This document shows, one piece after another, positions 35,976 to 44,403 of a DNA stretch of 64,000 bases (its first letter is position 1; every line of letters starts with the position of its first letter). This DNA comes from Streptomyces sp. CC228A (GTDB taxonomy: Bacteria; Actinomycetota; Actinomycetes; Streptomycetales; Streptomycetaceae). The notes beneath the pieces are model-generated. The model was not told the DNA's origin. It saw only the letters and a list, made by a program, of their open reading frames with translations, and made no database searches. Location of the stretch: assembly GCF_021390935.1 (NCBI RefSeq), contig NZ_JAJPUI010000010.1, positions 186,001 to 250,000 on the forward strand. Direction: 5' to 3'. The position numbers were made by a program, and so were the translations under genes.

Positions 35976-36900
35976 CGGCGAGCGCGGCGCGCAGGTGTCC
36001 GCCGTGGGCGGCGAGCAGGCGGGCGGCCGTGGCGGCGTCGACTCCGCCGAGCAGCACGAGGATCGCGTGCTTGACCTCGCCGCCCGTCGCGGCGAGGGCC
36101 TCCGCCGTCTCCGCGTCGGACGCGCCGGTGGCCTGGGCGACGAGGCGGTGGGAGCGGGCCCGCAGCTTGTCGTTGGTGGCGCGCACGTCGACCATGAGGT
36201 TCCCGTACGTCTTGCCGAGCCGGATCATGGTGATCGTCGAGATCATGTTGAGCACCAGCTTCTGGGCGGTGCCCGCCTTCAGGCGGGTGGAGCCGGTGAC
36301 GAACTCCGGCCCGACGACGACCTCGATCGCGTGGTCGGCGGCCGCGGCGAGGGCGCTGCCCGGGTTGCAGGCCAGGCCGACCGTCAGGGCCCCCAGGTCG
36401 CGTGCGTACGCGACGGCGGCGAGGACGTAGGGGGTGCGGCCGGAGGCGGAGACGCCGACGACGGTGTCGGCGTCGGTGAGCTCCAGGGCCTTGAGGTCGG
36501 CGTGGGCGAGGTCGGCGGAGTCCTCGGCGCCCTCCACGGAGCGGACGAGCGCGGCGGGCCCGCCCGCGACCAGGCCGACGACCTGGGAGGGGTCCGTGTT
36601 GAAGGTGGGCGGGCACTCGCTGGCGTCGAGCACGCCGAGCCGCCCGGCGGTGCCCGCGCCCGCGTAGACGAGCCGCCCGCCGCGGGCCATGCGGTCCGCG
36701 ACGGCGTCGACGGCGGCGGCGATGCTCGGCAGCTGGGCCGCGACGGCGGCGGGCACGGCCTGGTCCCCGGCGTTCATGGCGCGGGCGATGTCGAGGGTGG
36801 GCCGGGTGTCGACATCGGCCAGGTCGGGGCGGAACCCCTCGGTGGTGAGGGTGTCCAGGTGGCTGCGGAGGGCGGCGGCGTCGGTCGCCGGGTCGGTCAT
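35959..36900 (-). CDS. murQ: N-acetylmuramic acid 6-phosphate etherase MurQ
   Basis: Cleaves the lactyl ether of MurNAc-6-phosphate to GlcNAc-6-phosphate and D-lactate in cell-wall recycling. A 313-residue SIS-domain lyase with the family signature YAGAGTAGRLGVLDASECPP (catalytic Glu in SECPP), GVSASGRTPYVLAA and TGSTRLKAGTAQKLVLNM. ATG 36900 has AAGGAG six bases upstream. Situated between murR (17 bp upstream) and the PTS EIIBC (75 bp downstream), i.e. a complete MurNAc uptake/breakdown unit. Intact. Confidence 0.95.
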   Translation of the reverse strand: MTDPATDAAALRSHLDTLTTEGFRPDLADVDTRPTLDIARAMNAGDQAVPAAVAAQLPSIAAAVDAVADRMARGGRLVYAGAGTAGRLGVLDASECPPTFNTDPSQVVGLVAGGPAALVRSVEGAEDSADLAHADLKALELTDADTVVGVSASGRTPYVLAAVAYARDLGALTVGLACNPGSALAAAADHAIEVVVGPEFVTGSTRLKAGTAQKLVLNMISTITMIRLGKTYGNLMVDVRATNDKLRARSHRLVAQATGASDAETAEALAATGGEVKHAILVLLGGVDAATAARLLAAHGGHLRAALAAAAAP

Positions 36901-36917
36901 GTCGGCTCCTTACGTGC

Positions 36918-37862
36918 TCACCTGCTGGTACGGGGGCGGGGGGCCGCCCTGCGGTGGGCGAGGGCCTCGTACGACGCGGCGAGCGCGGGCGCGGCCGCCG
37001 CGTACGTGCGCTGGCAGACCCCGGTGAACAGGCAGTCCACGACGAGGAGCTGGCTGGTGCGGGACGCCATGGCGGCGGGTCTCAGCTCGGTCTCCCGGGC
37101 CGTGGACGTGGTGAGGACGTGGTCGGCGCACCGGGCGACGGGCCCGTCGGGGCGGCCGGTGAGGGCGATGGTGGTCGCGCCCCGGTCGAACGCGGCCCGC
37201 AGCGGCTCGATGACGTCGCTGGTGGCGCCCGAATGGGTGACGGCCACGGCGACGTCGCCCGGGCGGAGCTGCACGGCGCTGGTCACGGCGAGGTGCGGGT
37301 CGCTGTGCGCCTGCGCGACCAGCCCGATGCGCGACAGCTTCTGCGCCAGGTCGTGGGCGACCAGGGCGGAGGCGCCGACGCCGTACAGGTCGGTGCGCCG
37401 GGCGGCGGCGACCGCGGCGACGGCGGCGGCGAGCTGGGCGGTGTCGAGGGCGGCGGCGGTGTCGGCGAGGGTCTGCTGCTCCTCGCGGGCCAGCTTGGCG
37501 ACGACGTCCTCCAGCGGGTCGTCGACGGCGATGTCCGCGGTGAGCGCGGGGGCGCGGCCGGAGCGGCGCTGGGCGGCGAGCCCGGCGAGGGCGAGCCGCA
37601 GGTCGCGGTAGCCGGAGTAGCCGAGGGCGCGGGCGGTGCGGACCACGGTGGCCTCGCTGGTGGAGGTCAGCTCGGCGAGACCGGTGACCGTGAGGGCGGC
37701 GCACCCGGCCGGGTCGGCGGCGACGGCTTCGGCGACGCGCTGCATGGAGCGGGTCATGGAGGGGGCGAGGGTGCGCACCTTGGCGGCGAGGACGTCGGGC
37801 GCGGCACCGACGGGGAGGCCACCGGACCCCGTGATGAAAGTTTCCTTCGCCTTGTCGGTCAC
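36918..37862 (-). CDS. murR: MurR/RpiR-family regulator of the MurNAc operon
   Basis: A 314-residue RpiR-type regulator: N-terminal HTH (LTSTSEATVVRTARALGYSG) and C-terminal SIS sugar-phosphate domain (LYGVGASALVAHDLAQKL, THSGATSDVIEPLRAAF). In the known MurR system MurNAc-6-P is the inducer. The GTG start at 37862 lies directly next to an AT-rich palindromic stretch; the leader is extremely short, so a leaderless message is possible. It heads the murR-murQ-EIIBC operon and is divergent to a small conserved gene. Confidence 0.9.
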   Translation of the reverse strand: MTDKAKETFITGSGGLPVGAAPDVLAAKVRTLAPSMTRSMQRVAEAVAADPAGCAALTVTGLAELTSTSEATVVRTARALGYSGYRDLRLALAGLAAQRRSGRAPALTADIAVDDPLEDVVAKLAREEQQTLADTAAALDTAQLAAAVAAVAAARRTDLYGVGASALVAHDLAQKLSRIGLVAQAHSDPHLAVTSAVQLRPGDVAVAVTHSGATSDVIEPLRAAFDRGATTIALTGRPDGPVARCADHVLTTSTARETELRPAAMASRTSQLLVVDCLFTGVCQRTYAAAAPALAASYEALAHRRAAPRPRTSR

Positions 37863-37919
37863 ATCCGAAACGTATTTTCAGCGATGGTGACCGTCAACCC
37901 CGCGGGTCAGAATGGCTGC
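37863..37919. promoter_or_regulatory. Divergent promoter/operator region murR - small conserved gene
   Basis: 57 bp with an AT-rich GAAACGTATTTTC (about 37867-37879), close to an inverted repeat and unlike the GC-rich surroundings. It is a plausible MurR site covering both promoters. Confidence 0.45.
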
Positions 37920-38276
37920 ATGAGCAACCCGGACACCCTGGAGCAGGCGCTGCACGCCGCCCGCGCGCTGGTCCTCGCGGACCTGACCGCCCGGGAGGTG
38001 GCCGAGGCGGAGATCGTGTCGCTGGTGGAGGACGCGGTGGCCCAGCGCCGCTGGTGGGTGGAGCAGTGGCCGGACGGGGTGACGTTCGTGGCCGGGCTGG
38101 TCGCGCAGGACGTGCAGGACGCGCTGCTGGAGCGGTACGGGCGGTGGCCGCTGTGCCCGGTGTGCGACAGCGGCGACCCGCACGCCCTGGACGTGGAACC
38201 GGAGCTCGGCCCGGACCCGCACTGGGTGTGCGGCCGGGCGGGCGTGGTGGTCGCCCCGGTGGGGAGCCTGCGGTGA
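37920..38276 (+). CDS. Small conserved protein with a zinc-ribbon-like C-terminus
   Basis: A 118-residue protein of unknown function. The N-terminal half is helical and acidic (TLEQALHAARALVLADLTAR), then QRRWWVEQWPDG and a C-P-x-C segment (LCPVCDSGDPHALDV) followed by a third Cys in HWVCGRAG, suggesting a metal-binding ribbon. ATG 37920. It is divergent from murR, sharing its promoter region, but nothing ties it to amino-sugar metabolism. Its stop codon is in the first unit of a 24-bp tandem repeat. Confidence 0.75.
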   Translation: MSNPDTLEQALHAARALVLADLTAREVAEAEIVSLVEDAVAQRRWWVEQWPDGVTFVAGLVAQDVQDALLERYGRWPLCPVCDSGDPHALDVEPELGPDPHWVCGRAGVVVAPVGSLR

Positions 38277-38388
38277 CGGGGGCGGCGGAGCCTGCGGTGA
38301 CGCGGGCGGCAGCGGAGTCTGCTGTGACGCGGGCGGCGGAGCCTGCGGTGACGCGGGCGGCGGAGCCTGCGGTGACGCGGGCGGCACC
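38266..38388. repeat. 24/27-bp tandem repeat
   Basis: GCCTGCGGTGACG-type units at 38266, 38290, 38317, 38341 and 38365 (steps 24, 27, 24, 24). The array starts inside the end of the upstream gene and stops 41 bp before the DUF4031 gene. Confidence 0.88.
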
Positions 38389-38429
38389 GGCCGCGGGCGC
38401 GGCGGGGGTCGTGCGGCGGGTCGTGCGGC

Positions 38430-38704
38430 GTGACGCTCTACATCGACCCCCGAACTGGCCCGGCCACGGACGCATGTGGTCGCATCTGATCAGCGACGTG
38501 TCGTTCGAGGAGCTGCACGCGGCGGCCGCCGCGCTCGGCGCTCCGCCGCACGCCTTCGACGGCGACCACTACGACATCCCGTCGACCCGCTACGCCGACG
38601 CGGTGGCGGCGGGCGCGGTCGAGGTGGGTTCGAAGGAGCTGGTGCGGCTGCTCACCGCCGCGGGGCTGCGCCGCCCGAAGCGCCGTCCGGCACCGCGTCC
38701 CTGA
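38430..38704 (+). CDS. DUF4031 protein, frameshifted
   Basis: A small (about 91-residue) DUF4031 protein, function unknown. The typical N-terminus VTLYIDP starts at GTG 38430, and the family continuation PNWPGHGRMWSHLISD is in another frame. Exactly one C is missing in the run at 38446-38450 (five Cs, six expected). The rest reads SFEELHAAAAALG, then HAFDGDHYDIPSTRY and GSKELVRLLTAAGLR. The 3' end overlaps the convergent MFS gene by 53 bp. Confidence 0.82.
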
Positions 38705-40016
38705 GCCCCGCCCCGCCCGCTGCCGCGGCGCCCATGACCACCCGGCTCGGCGCGCCGCGCTCCCGCGACTGCCGCCGCAGCGCGACGGCCACCAGCGCCA
38801 GGGCGGCCAGGGTCATGGCGGCACCGGCCCACGCGGGGGCGCGGTAGCCGAGGCCCGCGTCGATGACGAGCCCGCCGAGCCACGGGCCGCCGGTGTTGCC
38901 GAGGTTGAACGCCGCGGTGGCGGTGGCCCCGGCGAGGGTGGGGGCGGCCCCGGCGACCTGGAACATCCGCGCGTTCAGGGCGGGCGCGGTGAAGAAGGCG
39001 GCGACGCCGACGAGGAACGACACGGCGACGGCGACGACCGGGCTGCCGCCGAGCAGGCCCAGCAGTGCGAGCAGCACCGTCGCGGCCGCGGTGCCGCTGA
39101 GCAGCACCCCGAAGAGGTGCGCGTCGGCCAGGCGGCCGCCGAGCGCCGTGCCGAGGAGCGCACCGGCCCCGAACAGCGCCAGCACGCCGGGCACCCAGCC
39201 GGAGGCGAGTCCGGCGACGTCGGTGAGGAGCGGCGCGAGGTACGAGAACGCCCCGAAGACCCCGCCCGCCGTGCAGGCGGTGAAGGCCACGGCGAGCCAC
39301 ACCTGCCGGTCCCGGTAGACGGCGAGTTCGCGGCGCAGCTCGGGCTTCCGGTCGGGGAGCGGCAGGTGCGGGACGCGGGTGAGGACCCCGGCGAGGGCGA
39401 CGGCGGAGGCGGCGCCGACGGCCCAGAACGCGGACCGCCAGCCGAAGTGCTCGCCGAGGAAGGCGCCCGCGGGGACGCCGAGCACGTTGGCGACGGACAG
39501 GCCGCCGATCATGACGGCCATGGCGCGGGCGCGGGAGCCCTGGTCCACCATGGCGACGGCGACGGACGCGCCGAGGGCCCAGAACCCCGCGCAGGCCAGT
39601 GCGCTGACGACCCGTGAGGCGAACAGCACCTCGTACGTGGGGGCGAGGGCGCCCGCGACCTGTCCGAGGCCGAAGACGGCGAGGAGGGCGAGGAGGGTCG
39701 CCTTGCGGGGCAGCCGCAGTGTCGCCACGGCGAGGAGCGGCGCGCCGACGACCATGCCGATGGCGAACGCCGAGACGAGCAGTCCGGCCTTCGGGATGGA
39801 CACGTCCATGTCGCCGGCGATGGCCGGCAGCAGCCCGGACAGCATGAACTCGCTGGTTCCGAGGGCGAAGACGGACAGGCCGAGGATGTACACGGCGACC
39901 GGCATACGGCCCCCGCGGGAAGCAGGAGTGGCGGGAGCGGCGGCTTCTGCGGCTTCGGCGGGGGAAGCGGTGGCGCGGGGGGAGGCGGACGGATCGGGCT
40001 GGTCATCGGTGGGCAT
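38652..40016 (-). CDS. MFS drug efflux transporter (Cmx/CmlR-like)
   Basis: A 454-residue 12-helix major-facilitator protein. The first helix VAVYILGLSVFALGTSEFML, then SIPKAGLLVSAFAIGMVVGA and LRLPRKATLLALL resemble chloramphenicol-type exporters of streptomycetes and the AraJ/SotB group. The N-terminus has an unusual Ala/Pro/Ser-rich cytoplasmic extension of about 40 residues. ATG 40016 is assumed; a further in-frame ATG at 40049 exists and neither has a good RBS. The gene runs convergently into DUF4031. Substrate not predictable. Confidence 0.86.
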   Translation of the reverse strand: MPTDDQPDPSASPRATASPAEAAEAAAPATPASRGGRMPVAVYILGLSVFALGTSEFMLSGLLPAIAGDMDVSIPKAGLLVSAFAIGMVVGAPLLAVATLRLPRKATLLALLAVFGLGQVAGALAPTYEVLFASRVVSALACAGFWALGASVAVAMVDQGSRARAMAVMIGGLSVANVLGVPAGAFLGEHFGWRSAFWAVGAASAVALAGVLTRVPHLPLPDRKPELRRELAVYRDRQVWLAVAFTACTAGGVFGAFSYLAPLLTDVAGLASGWVPGVLALFGAGALLGTALGGRLADAHLFGVLLSGTAAATVLLALLGLLGGSPVVAVAVSFLVGVAAFFTAPALNARMFQVAGAAPTLAGATATAAFNLGNTGGPWLGGLVIDAGLGYRAPAWAGAAMTLAALALVAVALRRQSRERGAPSRVVMGAAAAGGAGLRDAVPDGASGGAAPRR

Positions 40017-40054
40017 GACAGTCGCCAACACCGGCCGCGCCAGATGCATTCCTG

Positions 40055-40723
40055 CTACACGGAAAGCTGCCCCAGCTCGGCGCGCAGGTTGCGCCGGGCC
40101 GCGTCCTCCCAGTGCTCCGCGCCGTACGGGGTGCGGAACAGCCGTTCCAGAGCCAGCAGTTGCCGCAGCACCGCGGCCCGCCCGGCGCGGAACGCGTCGT
40201 CCGGCACGAAGCCGTACTCCTCGCGGACGGCGGCCGCGTACGCCGCGTACCGCTCCGGCTCGGAGGCGAGGACGGCGAGGTCGGCGTCGCACAGGACCTC
40301 GCCGTCCCGGTCGCCGGGGGCGGGGTCGTGGGTGACGGTGAGCCGGACGAGCCGGGCGACCTCCGCCGTACGGGACGGGGCGACGCCCAGTTCGGGCAGG
40401 GCGAGTTCGGCGAGGCGGGCGCTGCGCTCCTCGTTGGTGGACCGGTCCGGCAGGTAGTACGCGTCGTGGAACCAGGCGGCGAGCTGCACGGCGGCGAGGT
40501 CCTCGGCGTGCCCGGCCAGTTCGTCGACCCGGCGCAGGACGGCGAGCAGGTGGTCCGTGGTGTGGTAGCGGCGCTGCGGCTCGGCCCAGCGGCGCAGCAG
40601 CTCGCGGGCGTACCGGTCGGCCTCCGGGGCCCGGCCGGCGGCCCGCTGCACGGTGTCCACCCAGCGGCGGACGAGTGCGTCGTGGGCGGGGTGCTCGGGC
40701 GACTCACGTGGCATGGACGCCAT
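40055..40723 (-). CDS. HD-superfamily metal-dependent phosphohydrolase
   Basis: A 222-residue protein of the COG4339 type. The metal site is in RRYHTTDHLLAVLRRVDEL and AAWFHDAYYLP (HD dyad), followed by VTHDPAPGDRDGEVLCDADLA. Cytoplasmic; members are predicted nucleotide or small-phosphate hydrolases without a fixed substrate. The start is taken at ATG 40723; ATG 40714 in frame is an alternative. It is separated from copA by a hairpin and from the MFS gene by 38 bp on the same strand. Confidence 0.85.
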   Translation of the reverse strand: MASMPRESPEHPAHDALVRRWVDTVQRAAGRAPEADRYARELLRRWAEPQRRYHTTDHLLAVLRRVDELAGHAEDLAAVQLAAWFHDAYYLPDRSTNEERSARLAELALPELGVAPSRTAEVARLVRLTVTHDPAPGDRDGEVLCDADLAVLASEPERYAAYAAAVREEYGFVPDDAFRAGRAAVLRQLLALERLFRTPYGAEHWEDAARRNLRAELGQLSV

Positions 40724-40724
40724 T

Positions 40725-40760
40725 GTGCCCCCGGGGCGCGGCAGGGCGCTCCGGGGGCAC
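40725..40760 (-). terminator. copA terminator
   Basis: Perfect 10-bp stem GTGCCCCCGG / CCGGGGGCAC with a 16-nt loop, 13 bp after the copA stop and directly before the HD gene. Confidence 0.68.
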
Positions 40761-40773
40761 GGCGGCCGGTGGT

Positions 40774-43071
40774 TCAGGCGGCGGCCTTGAATCCCCGCAG
40801 CCGCAGGCTGTTGCCGACGACGAAGACGGACGAGAAGGCCATCGCCGCGCCCGCGATCATCGGGTTCAGCAGGCCGGCCACGGCGAGCGGCAGGGCGGCG
40901 ACGTTGTAGGCGAAGGCCCAGAAGAGGTTGCCCTTGATGGTGGCGAGGGTGCTCCGGGAGAGCCGGATCGCGTCGGCGGCGGCCCGCAGGTCGCCCCGTA
41001 CCAGGGTCAGGTCGCCGGCCTCCATGGCCGCGTCGGTGCCGGTGCCCATGGCGAGGCCCAGGTCGGCCTGGGCGAGGGCGGCGGCGTCGTTGACCCCGTC
41101 GCCGACCATGGCGACGCTGCGTCCTTCGGCCTGGAGCCGCCTGACCACGTCGACCTTGTCCTCGGGCATGACCTCCGCGATGACGTGGGCGGCGTCGATG
41201 CCGACCTCGCGGGCCACGGCGTCGGCGACGGTCCGGTTGTCGCCGGTGAGCAGGATCGGGGTGAGCCCGAGGGCGCGCAGCCTGCGGACGGCTTCGGCGC
41301 TGGTGTCCTTGACCGCGTCGGCGACCTCCAGGACGGCGCGGGCCTCGCCGTCCCAGGCGACGGTGACGGCGGTGCGGCCGGAGCGCTCCGCGGCCTCCTT
41401 GGCGCGGGCGAGGTCCTCGGGCAGCTCGATGGCCCACTGGGCGAGCAGCTTCTCGCGGCCCACGAGGACCGCGTGCCCGTCGACGACGCCCTGGACGCCG
41501 AGCCCGGGGACGTTCACGAAGTCCTCGGGGTCGGGGAGGGTGCCGGTCTGCTCGGCGGCCCCGGCGGCGACGGCCTGGGCGACGGGGTGTTCGGAGGCGT
41601 GCTCCAGGGCCCCGGCGAGCCGCAGCACCTCGTGCTCGGTGGTGGAGGCGGCGGGGTGCACGGCGAGCAGGGTCATCCGGCCGGTGGTGACCGTGCCGGT
41701 CTTGTCGAGGACGATGGTGTCGGCCTTGCGGGTGGTCTCCAGGACTTCCGGGCCCTTGATGAGGATGCCGAGCTGGGCGCCCCGCCCGGTGCCGACCATG
41801 AGGGCGGTCGGGGTGGCGAGTCCGAGGGCGCACGGGCAGGCGATGATCAGTACGGCGACGGCGGCGGTGAACGCGGCGGTCAGTCCGGCGCCGAGCGCGA
41901 GCCACCCGCCGAGGGTGGCGAGGGCCAGCAGGATCACGACCGGCACGAACACCGCGGAGATGCGGTCGGCGAGCCGCTGCGCGGCGGCCTTGCCGTTCTG
42001 GGCGTCCTCGACGAGCTTGGCCATGCGGGCCAGCTGGGTGTCGGCGCCGACGCGGGTGGCCTCGACGACGAGGCGGCCCCCGGCGTTGAGGGTGGCGCCC
42101 GCGACCGGGTCGCCGACGGCGACCTCGACCGGCACGGATTCGCCGGTGAGCATGGAGGCGTCGACGGCGGAGGAGCCCTCGACGACGGTCCCGTCGGTGG
42201 CGATCTTCTCGCCGGGCCGGACGAGGAACCGGTCGCCGACGCGCAGGTCGGCGGTCGGGACGAGCTGCTGCCGCCCGTCGCGCAGGACGGTCACCTCCTT
42301 GGCTCCGAGCTCCAGCAGGGCCCGCAGGGCGGCCCCGGCCTTCCGCTTGGAGCGGGCCTCGAAGTAGCGCCCGGCGAGGAGGAAGGCGGTGACGCCGGCG
42401 GCGGCCTCCAGGTAGATGTTCCCGGCGCCCCCGCCGCGGGAGACGGCGAACGTGAACGGGTGCGACATGCCGGGCATGCCGGCCGTACCGAAGAACAGCG
42501 CCCACAGGGACCAGAGGAAGGCCGCGGAGGTGCCGACCGAGATCAGCGTGTCCATGGTGGCGGCGCCGTGCCGGAGGTTGGTCCAGGCGGCGCGGTGGAA
42601 CGGCCAGCCGGCGTAGACGACGACGGGTGCGGCGAGGGTCAGCGAGAGCCACTGCCAGTACGTGAACTGGAGCGGCGGGATCATCGCCATGGCGATGACG
42701 GGTACGGACAGGACGACGGCGGTGACGAGCCGCCCGCGCAGCGCCGTGAGCTCGGGGTCGTCCTCGGCGGCGTCGCCCTGCGCCCCGCCGGCGGTGGGGC
42801 TCGGCGCGGGCGGCTCGGGTTCTCGGGCGGTGTAGCCGGTGGCCTCGACGGTGGCGATGAGGTCCTGCACGGAGACGTCGGCGCCGCGGTAGGCGACCTT
42901 GGCCTTCTCCGTGGCGTAGTTCACGGTCGCCTCGACGCCGTCCATGCGGTTGAGCTTCTTCTCGATGCGGGCCGCACAGGAGGCGCAGGTCATGCCGCCG
43001 ATGGCCAGCTCGACCTCGGCGGTGGCGCCGGTGCCCGCGGCGGGCGTGGATGCGGTCGCGTGGCTGCTCAT
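40774..43071 (-). CDS. copA: Copper-exporting P1B-type ATPase CopA
   Basis: A 765-residue Cu(I) efflux ATPase. There is one N-terminal heavy-metal domain with GMTCASCAARIE (metal Cys29, Cys32), about eight membrane helices, the transport motif CPC (IACPCALGLATP, about residue 411), phosphorylation site DKTGTVTTG (about 454), SEHPVAQAV with the HP dipeptide, and hinge GDGVNDAAALAQADLG (about 657). ATG 43071. Two CsoR-type palindromes lie in its promoter, so copper-responsive control is well supported by sequence. Intact; a hairpin follows. No separate copZ chaperone gene is visible nearby. Confidence 0.96.
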   Translation of the reverse strand: MSSHATASTPAAGTGATAEVELAIGGMTCASCAARIEKKLNRMDGVEATVNYATEKAKVAYRGADVSVQDLIATVEATGYTAREPEPPAPSPTAGGAQGDAAEDDPELTALRGRLVTAVVLSVPVIAMAMIPPLQFTYWQWLSLTLAAPVVVYAGWPFHRAAWTNLRHGAATMDTLISVGTSAAFLWSLWALFFGTAGMPGMSHPFTFAVSRGGGAGNIYLEAAAGVTAFLLAGRYFEARSKRKAGAALRALLELGAKEVTVLRDGRQQLVPTADLRVGDRFLVRPGEKIATDGTVVEGSSAVDASMLTGESVPVEVAVGDPVAGATLNAGGRLVVEATRVGADTQLARMAKLVEDAQNGKAAAQRLADRISAVFVPVVILLALATLGGWLALGAGLTAAFTAAVAVLIIACPCALGLATPTALMVGTGRGAQLGILIKGPEVLETTRKADTIVLDKTGTVTTGRMTLLAVHPAASTTEHEVLRLAGALEHASEHPVAQAVAAGAAEQTGTLPDPEDFVNVPGLGVQGVVDGHAVLVGREKLLAQWAIELPEDLARAKEAAERSGRTAVTVAWDGEARAVLEVADAVKDTSAEAVRRLRALGLTPILLTGDNRTVADAVAREVGIDAAHVIAEVMPEDKVDVVRRLQAEGRSVAMVGDGVNDAAALAQADLGLAMGTGTDAAMEAGDLTLVRGDLRAAADAIRLSRSTLATIKGNLFWAFAYNVAALPLAVAGLLNPMIAGAAMAFSSVFVVGNSLRLRGFKAAA

Positions 43072-43102
43072 GACTGCGCGCTCCTTGGTCGCTCGGTCTT
43101 CA

Positions 43103-43122
43103 CTATACCCCGAGGGGGTAAC
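43103..43122. promoter_or_regulatory. CsoR operator 1 of copA
   Basis: TATACCCCGAGGGGGTA (43104-43120): G/C tract palindrome flanked by TA, as in CsoR sites. Confidence 0.8.
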
Positions 43123-43136
43123 CATGTCGGACTTCT

Positions 43137-43155
43137 GTATACCCCATGGGGGTAT
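43137..43155. promoter_or_regulatory. CsoR operator 2 of copA
   Basis: GTATACCCCATGGGGGTAT, nearly perfect CsoR palindrome. It lies about 34 bp (three helical turns) from operator 1. Confidence 0.82.
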
Positions 43156-43256
43156 CGACGGCCAAGTGTCGGGCGGCGGGAAAGCGCCGCCCGGCAGACC
43201 GGAAGGGCTGCGGAGGGGGCGGCGGATCGGGCGCGGCGCATTAGTCTGGTGGCGTT

Positions 43257-43272
43257 ATTGGACTAGACCTGT
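43257..43272. promoter_or_regulatory. DasR-responsive-element-like site before cutC
   Basis: ATTGGACTAGACCTGT matches 12 of 16 positions of the DasR consensus as I remember it (AGTGGTCTAGACCACT), keeping the CTAGACC core. It lies 31 bp before the cutC ATG. Confidence 0.55.
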
Positions 43273-43303
43273 CGACCCGTCGCCTTCCGGAGGAATGGGA
43301 ACC

Positions 43304-44002
43304 ATGAGCAACCGTGCAGTCCTGGAGGTGATCGCCCTCGACGCGGAGGACGCCATCGCCGCGCAGGCCGGAGGAGCGGACCGACTGGAACTCGTCACCG
43401 ACATGGCGGCGGACGGCCTGACACCGTCCCGCGAGACGTACGCCCGCATCCGCGCCGCCGTCGACCTCCCGCTGCGCGTGATGCTGCGCCTCACCGACGG
43501 TTTCACGGCCGACGACGTGGAGGCCCTCCAGCGGGTCGCCGGCGACCTGCGGTCGGAGGGGGCGGACGAGTTCGTCCTCGGCTTCCTCGACGCGGACGGG
43601 AACCCGGACCTCACGGTCCTGGAGCAGCTCGCCGCGGAGCTGGAGGGCTGCCGGTGGACCTTCCACCGGGCGATCGACCACGCCGCCGACCGCGCCGCCC
43701 TGCGCAAGCAGCTCGCCGACCTGCCGGGCCTGGACACGTACCTGACGGCGGGATCGGCGGCCGGGGTCGACACCGGGCTCGACGTGCTGCGCGCCGAGGC
43801 GGGCCTGCGCGGCGAGCCGGGGCACGAGCAGCAGCTGCTGGTGGGCGGCGGCCTGCGCCTCGACCACGTGCCGGTCCTGCGCGCGGCCGGCGTCGACGCC
43901 TTCCACATCGGCGGCGCGGCCCGCCCCGCGGGCTGGACCTCCCCGGTCGCCCAGGGCGCGGTACGGGCCTGGCGCCGCGCCCTGGACACCGACGCGGCGT
44001 AG
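43304..44002 (+). CDS. cutC: CutC-family protein
   Basis: A 232-residue TIM-barrel protein named copper homeostasis protein CutC. Signatures: LEVIALDAEDAIAAQAGGAD (residues 7-26), RLELVTDMAADGLTPS, LPLRVMLR, FHRAIDHAAD and LTAGSA near 145. ATG 43304 with GGAGG ten bases upstream. The copper role of the family is disputed; here the promoter has a DasR-like amino-sugar operator and no CsoR palindrome of its own, although copA with CsoR sites is divergent and close. Intact. Confidence 0.9.
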   Translation: MSNRAVLEVIALDAEDAIAAQAGGADRLELVTDMAADGLTPSRETYARIRAAVDLPLRVMLRLTDGFTADDVEALQRVAGDLRSEGADEFVLGFLDADGNPDLTVLEQLAAELEGCRWTFHRAIDHAADRAALRKQLADLPGLDTYLTAGSAAGVDTGLDVLRAEAGLRGEPGHEQQLLVGGGLRLDHVPVLRAAGVDAFHIGGAARPAGWTSPVAQGAVRAWRRALDTDAA

Positions 44003-44403
44003 CCCTGGCGGGCGGCAGGGCGGGGCCTGGCGGGCGCAGCCCAGGCCGACGGGGCGGGCGGGGCCTGGCGGGCGGGGCGTGCGCACGGTGGGGCAGGCGG
44101 GCCTGGACACCGGGGCTCGCAGGCGACGGGGCAGGCGGGCCTGGCGACCGGGGCGTGCGGGCGGTGGCGGGGACAGCTCGGGGCACGGGGCGTGGGCGGC
44201 GGCCTCGCCCCGGGACGCCGGGCAGGCCGGATCCCCGGCGGCCGCCAAGGCGGCACGGCCTTGGCCCCGCCGGAACGCCCGCCGCTCGACCGGGGGCCCA
44301 CCTGCCCCCGCCCACCGGAACGCCCGCCGCTGCGGCCCGGCGCGCGCGCCTCGGTCGGACCCCTCTCGGCTCAGCCGTGGAGCCGCAGTCCGGGAGCCCG
44401 GGG
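44003..44403. other. Non-coding G-rich gap
   Basis: 401 bp of degenerate repeats of GGGGCCTGGCGGGC and GGGGCAGGCGGGCCTGG up to about 44160, then C-rich sequence. No gene supported. Confidence 0.6.

Noticed and set aside
44003..44403. Attachment site or origin in the G-rich gap
   Set aside because: No tRNA, integrase, DnaA boxes or long direct repeats.
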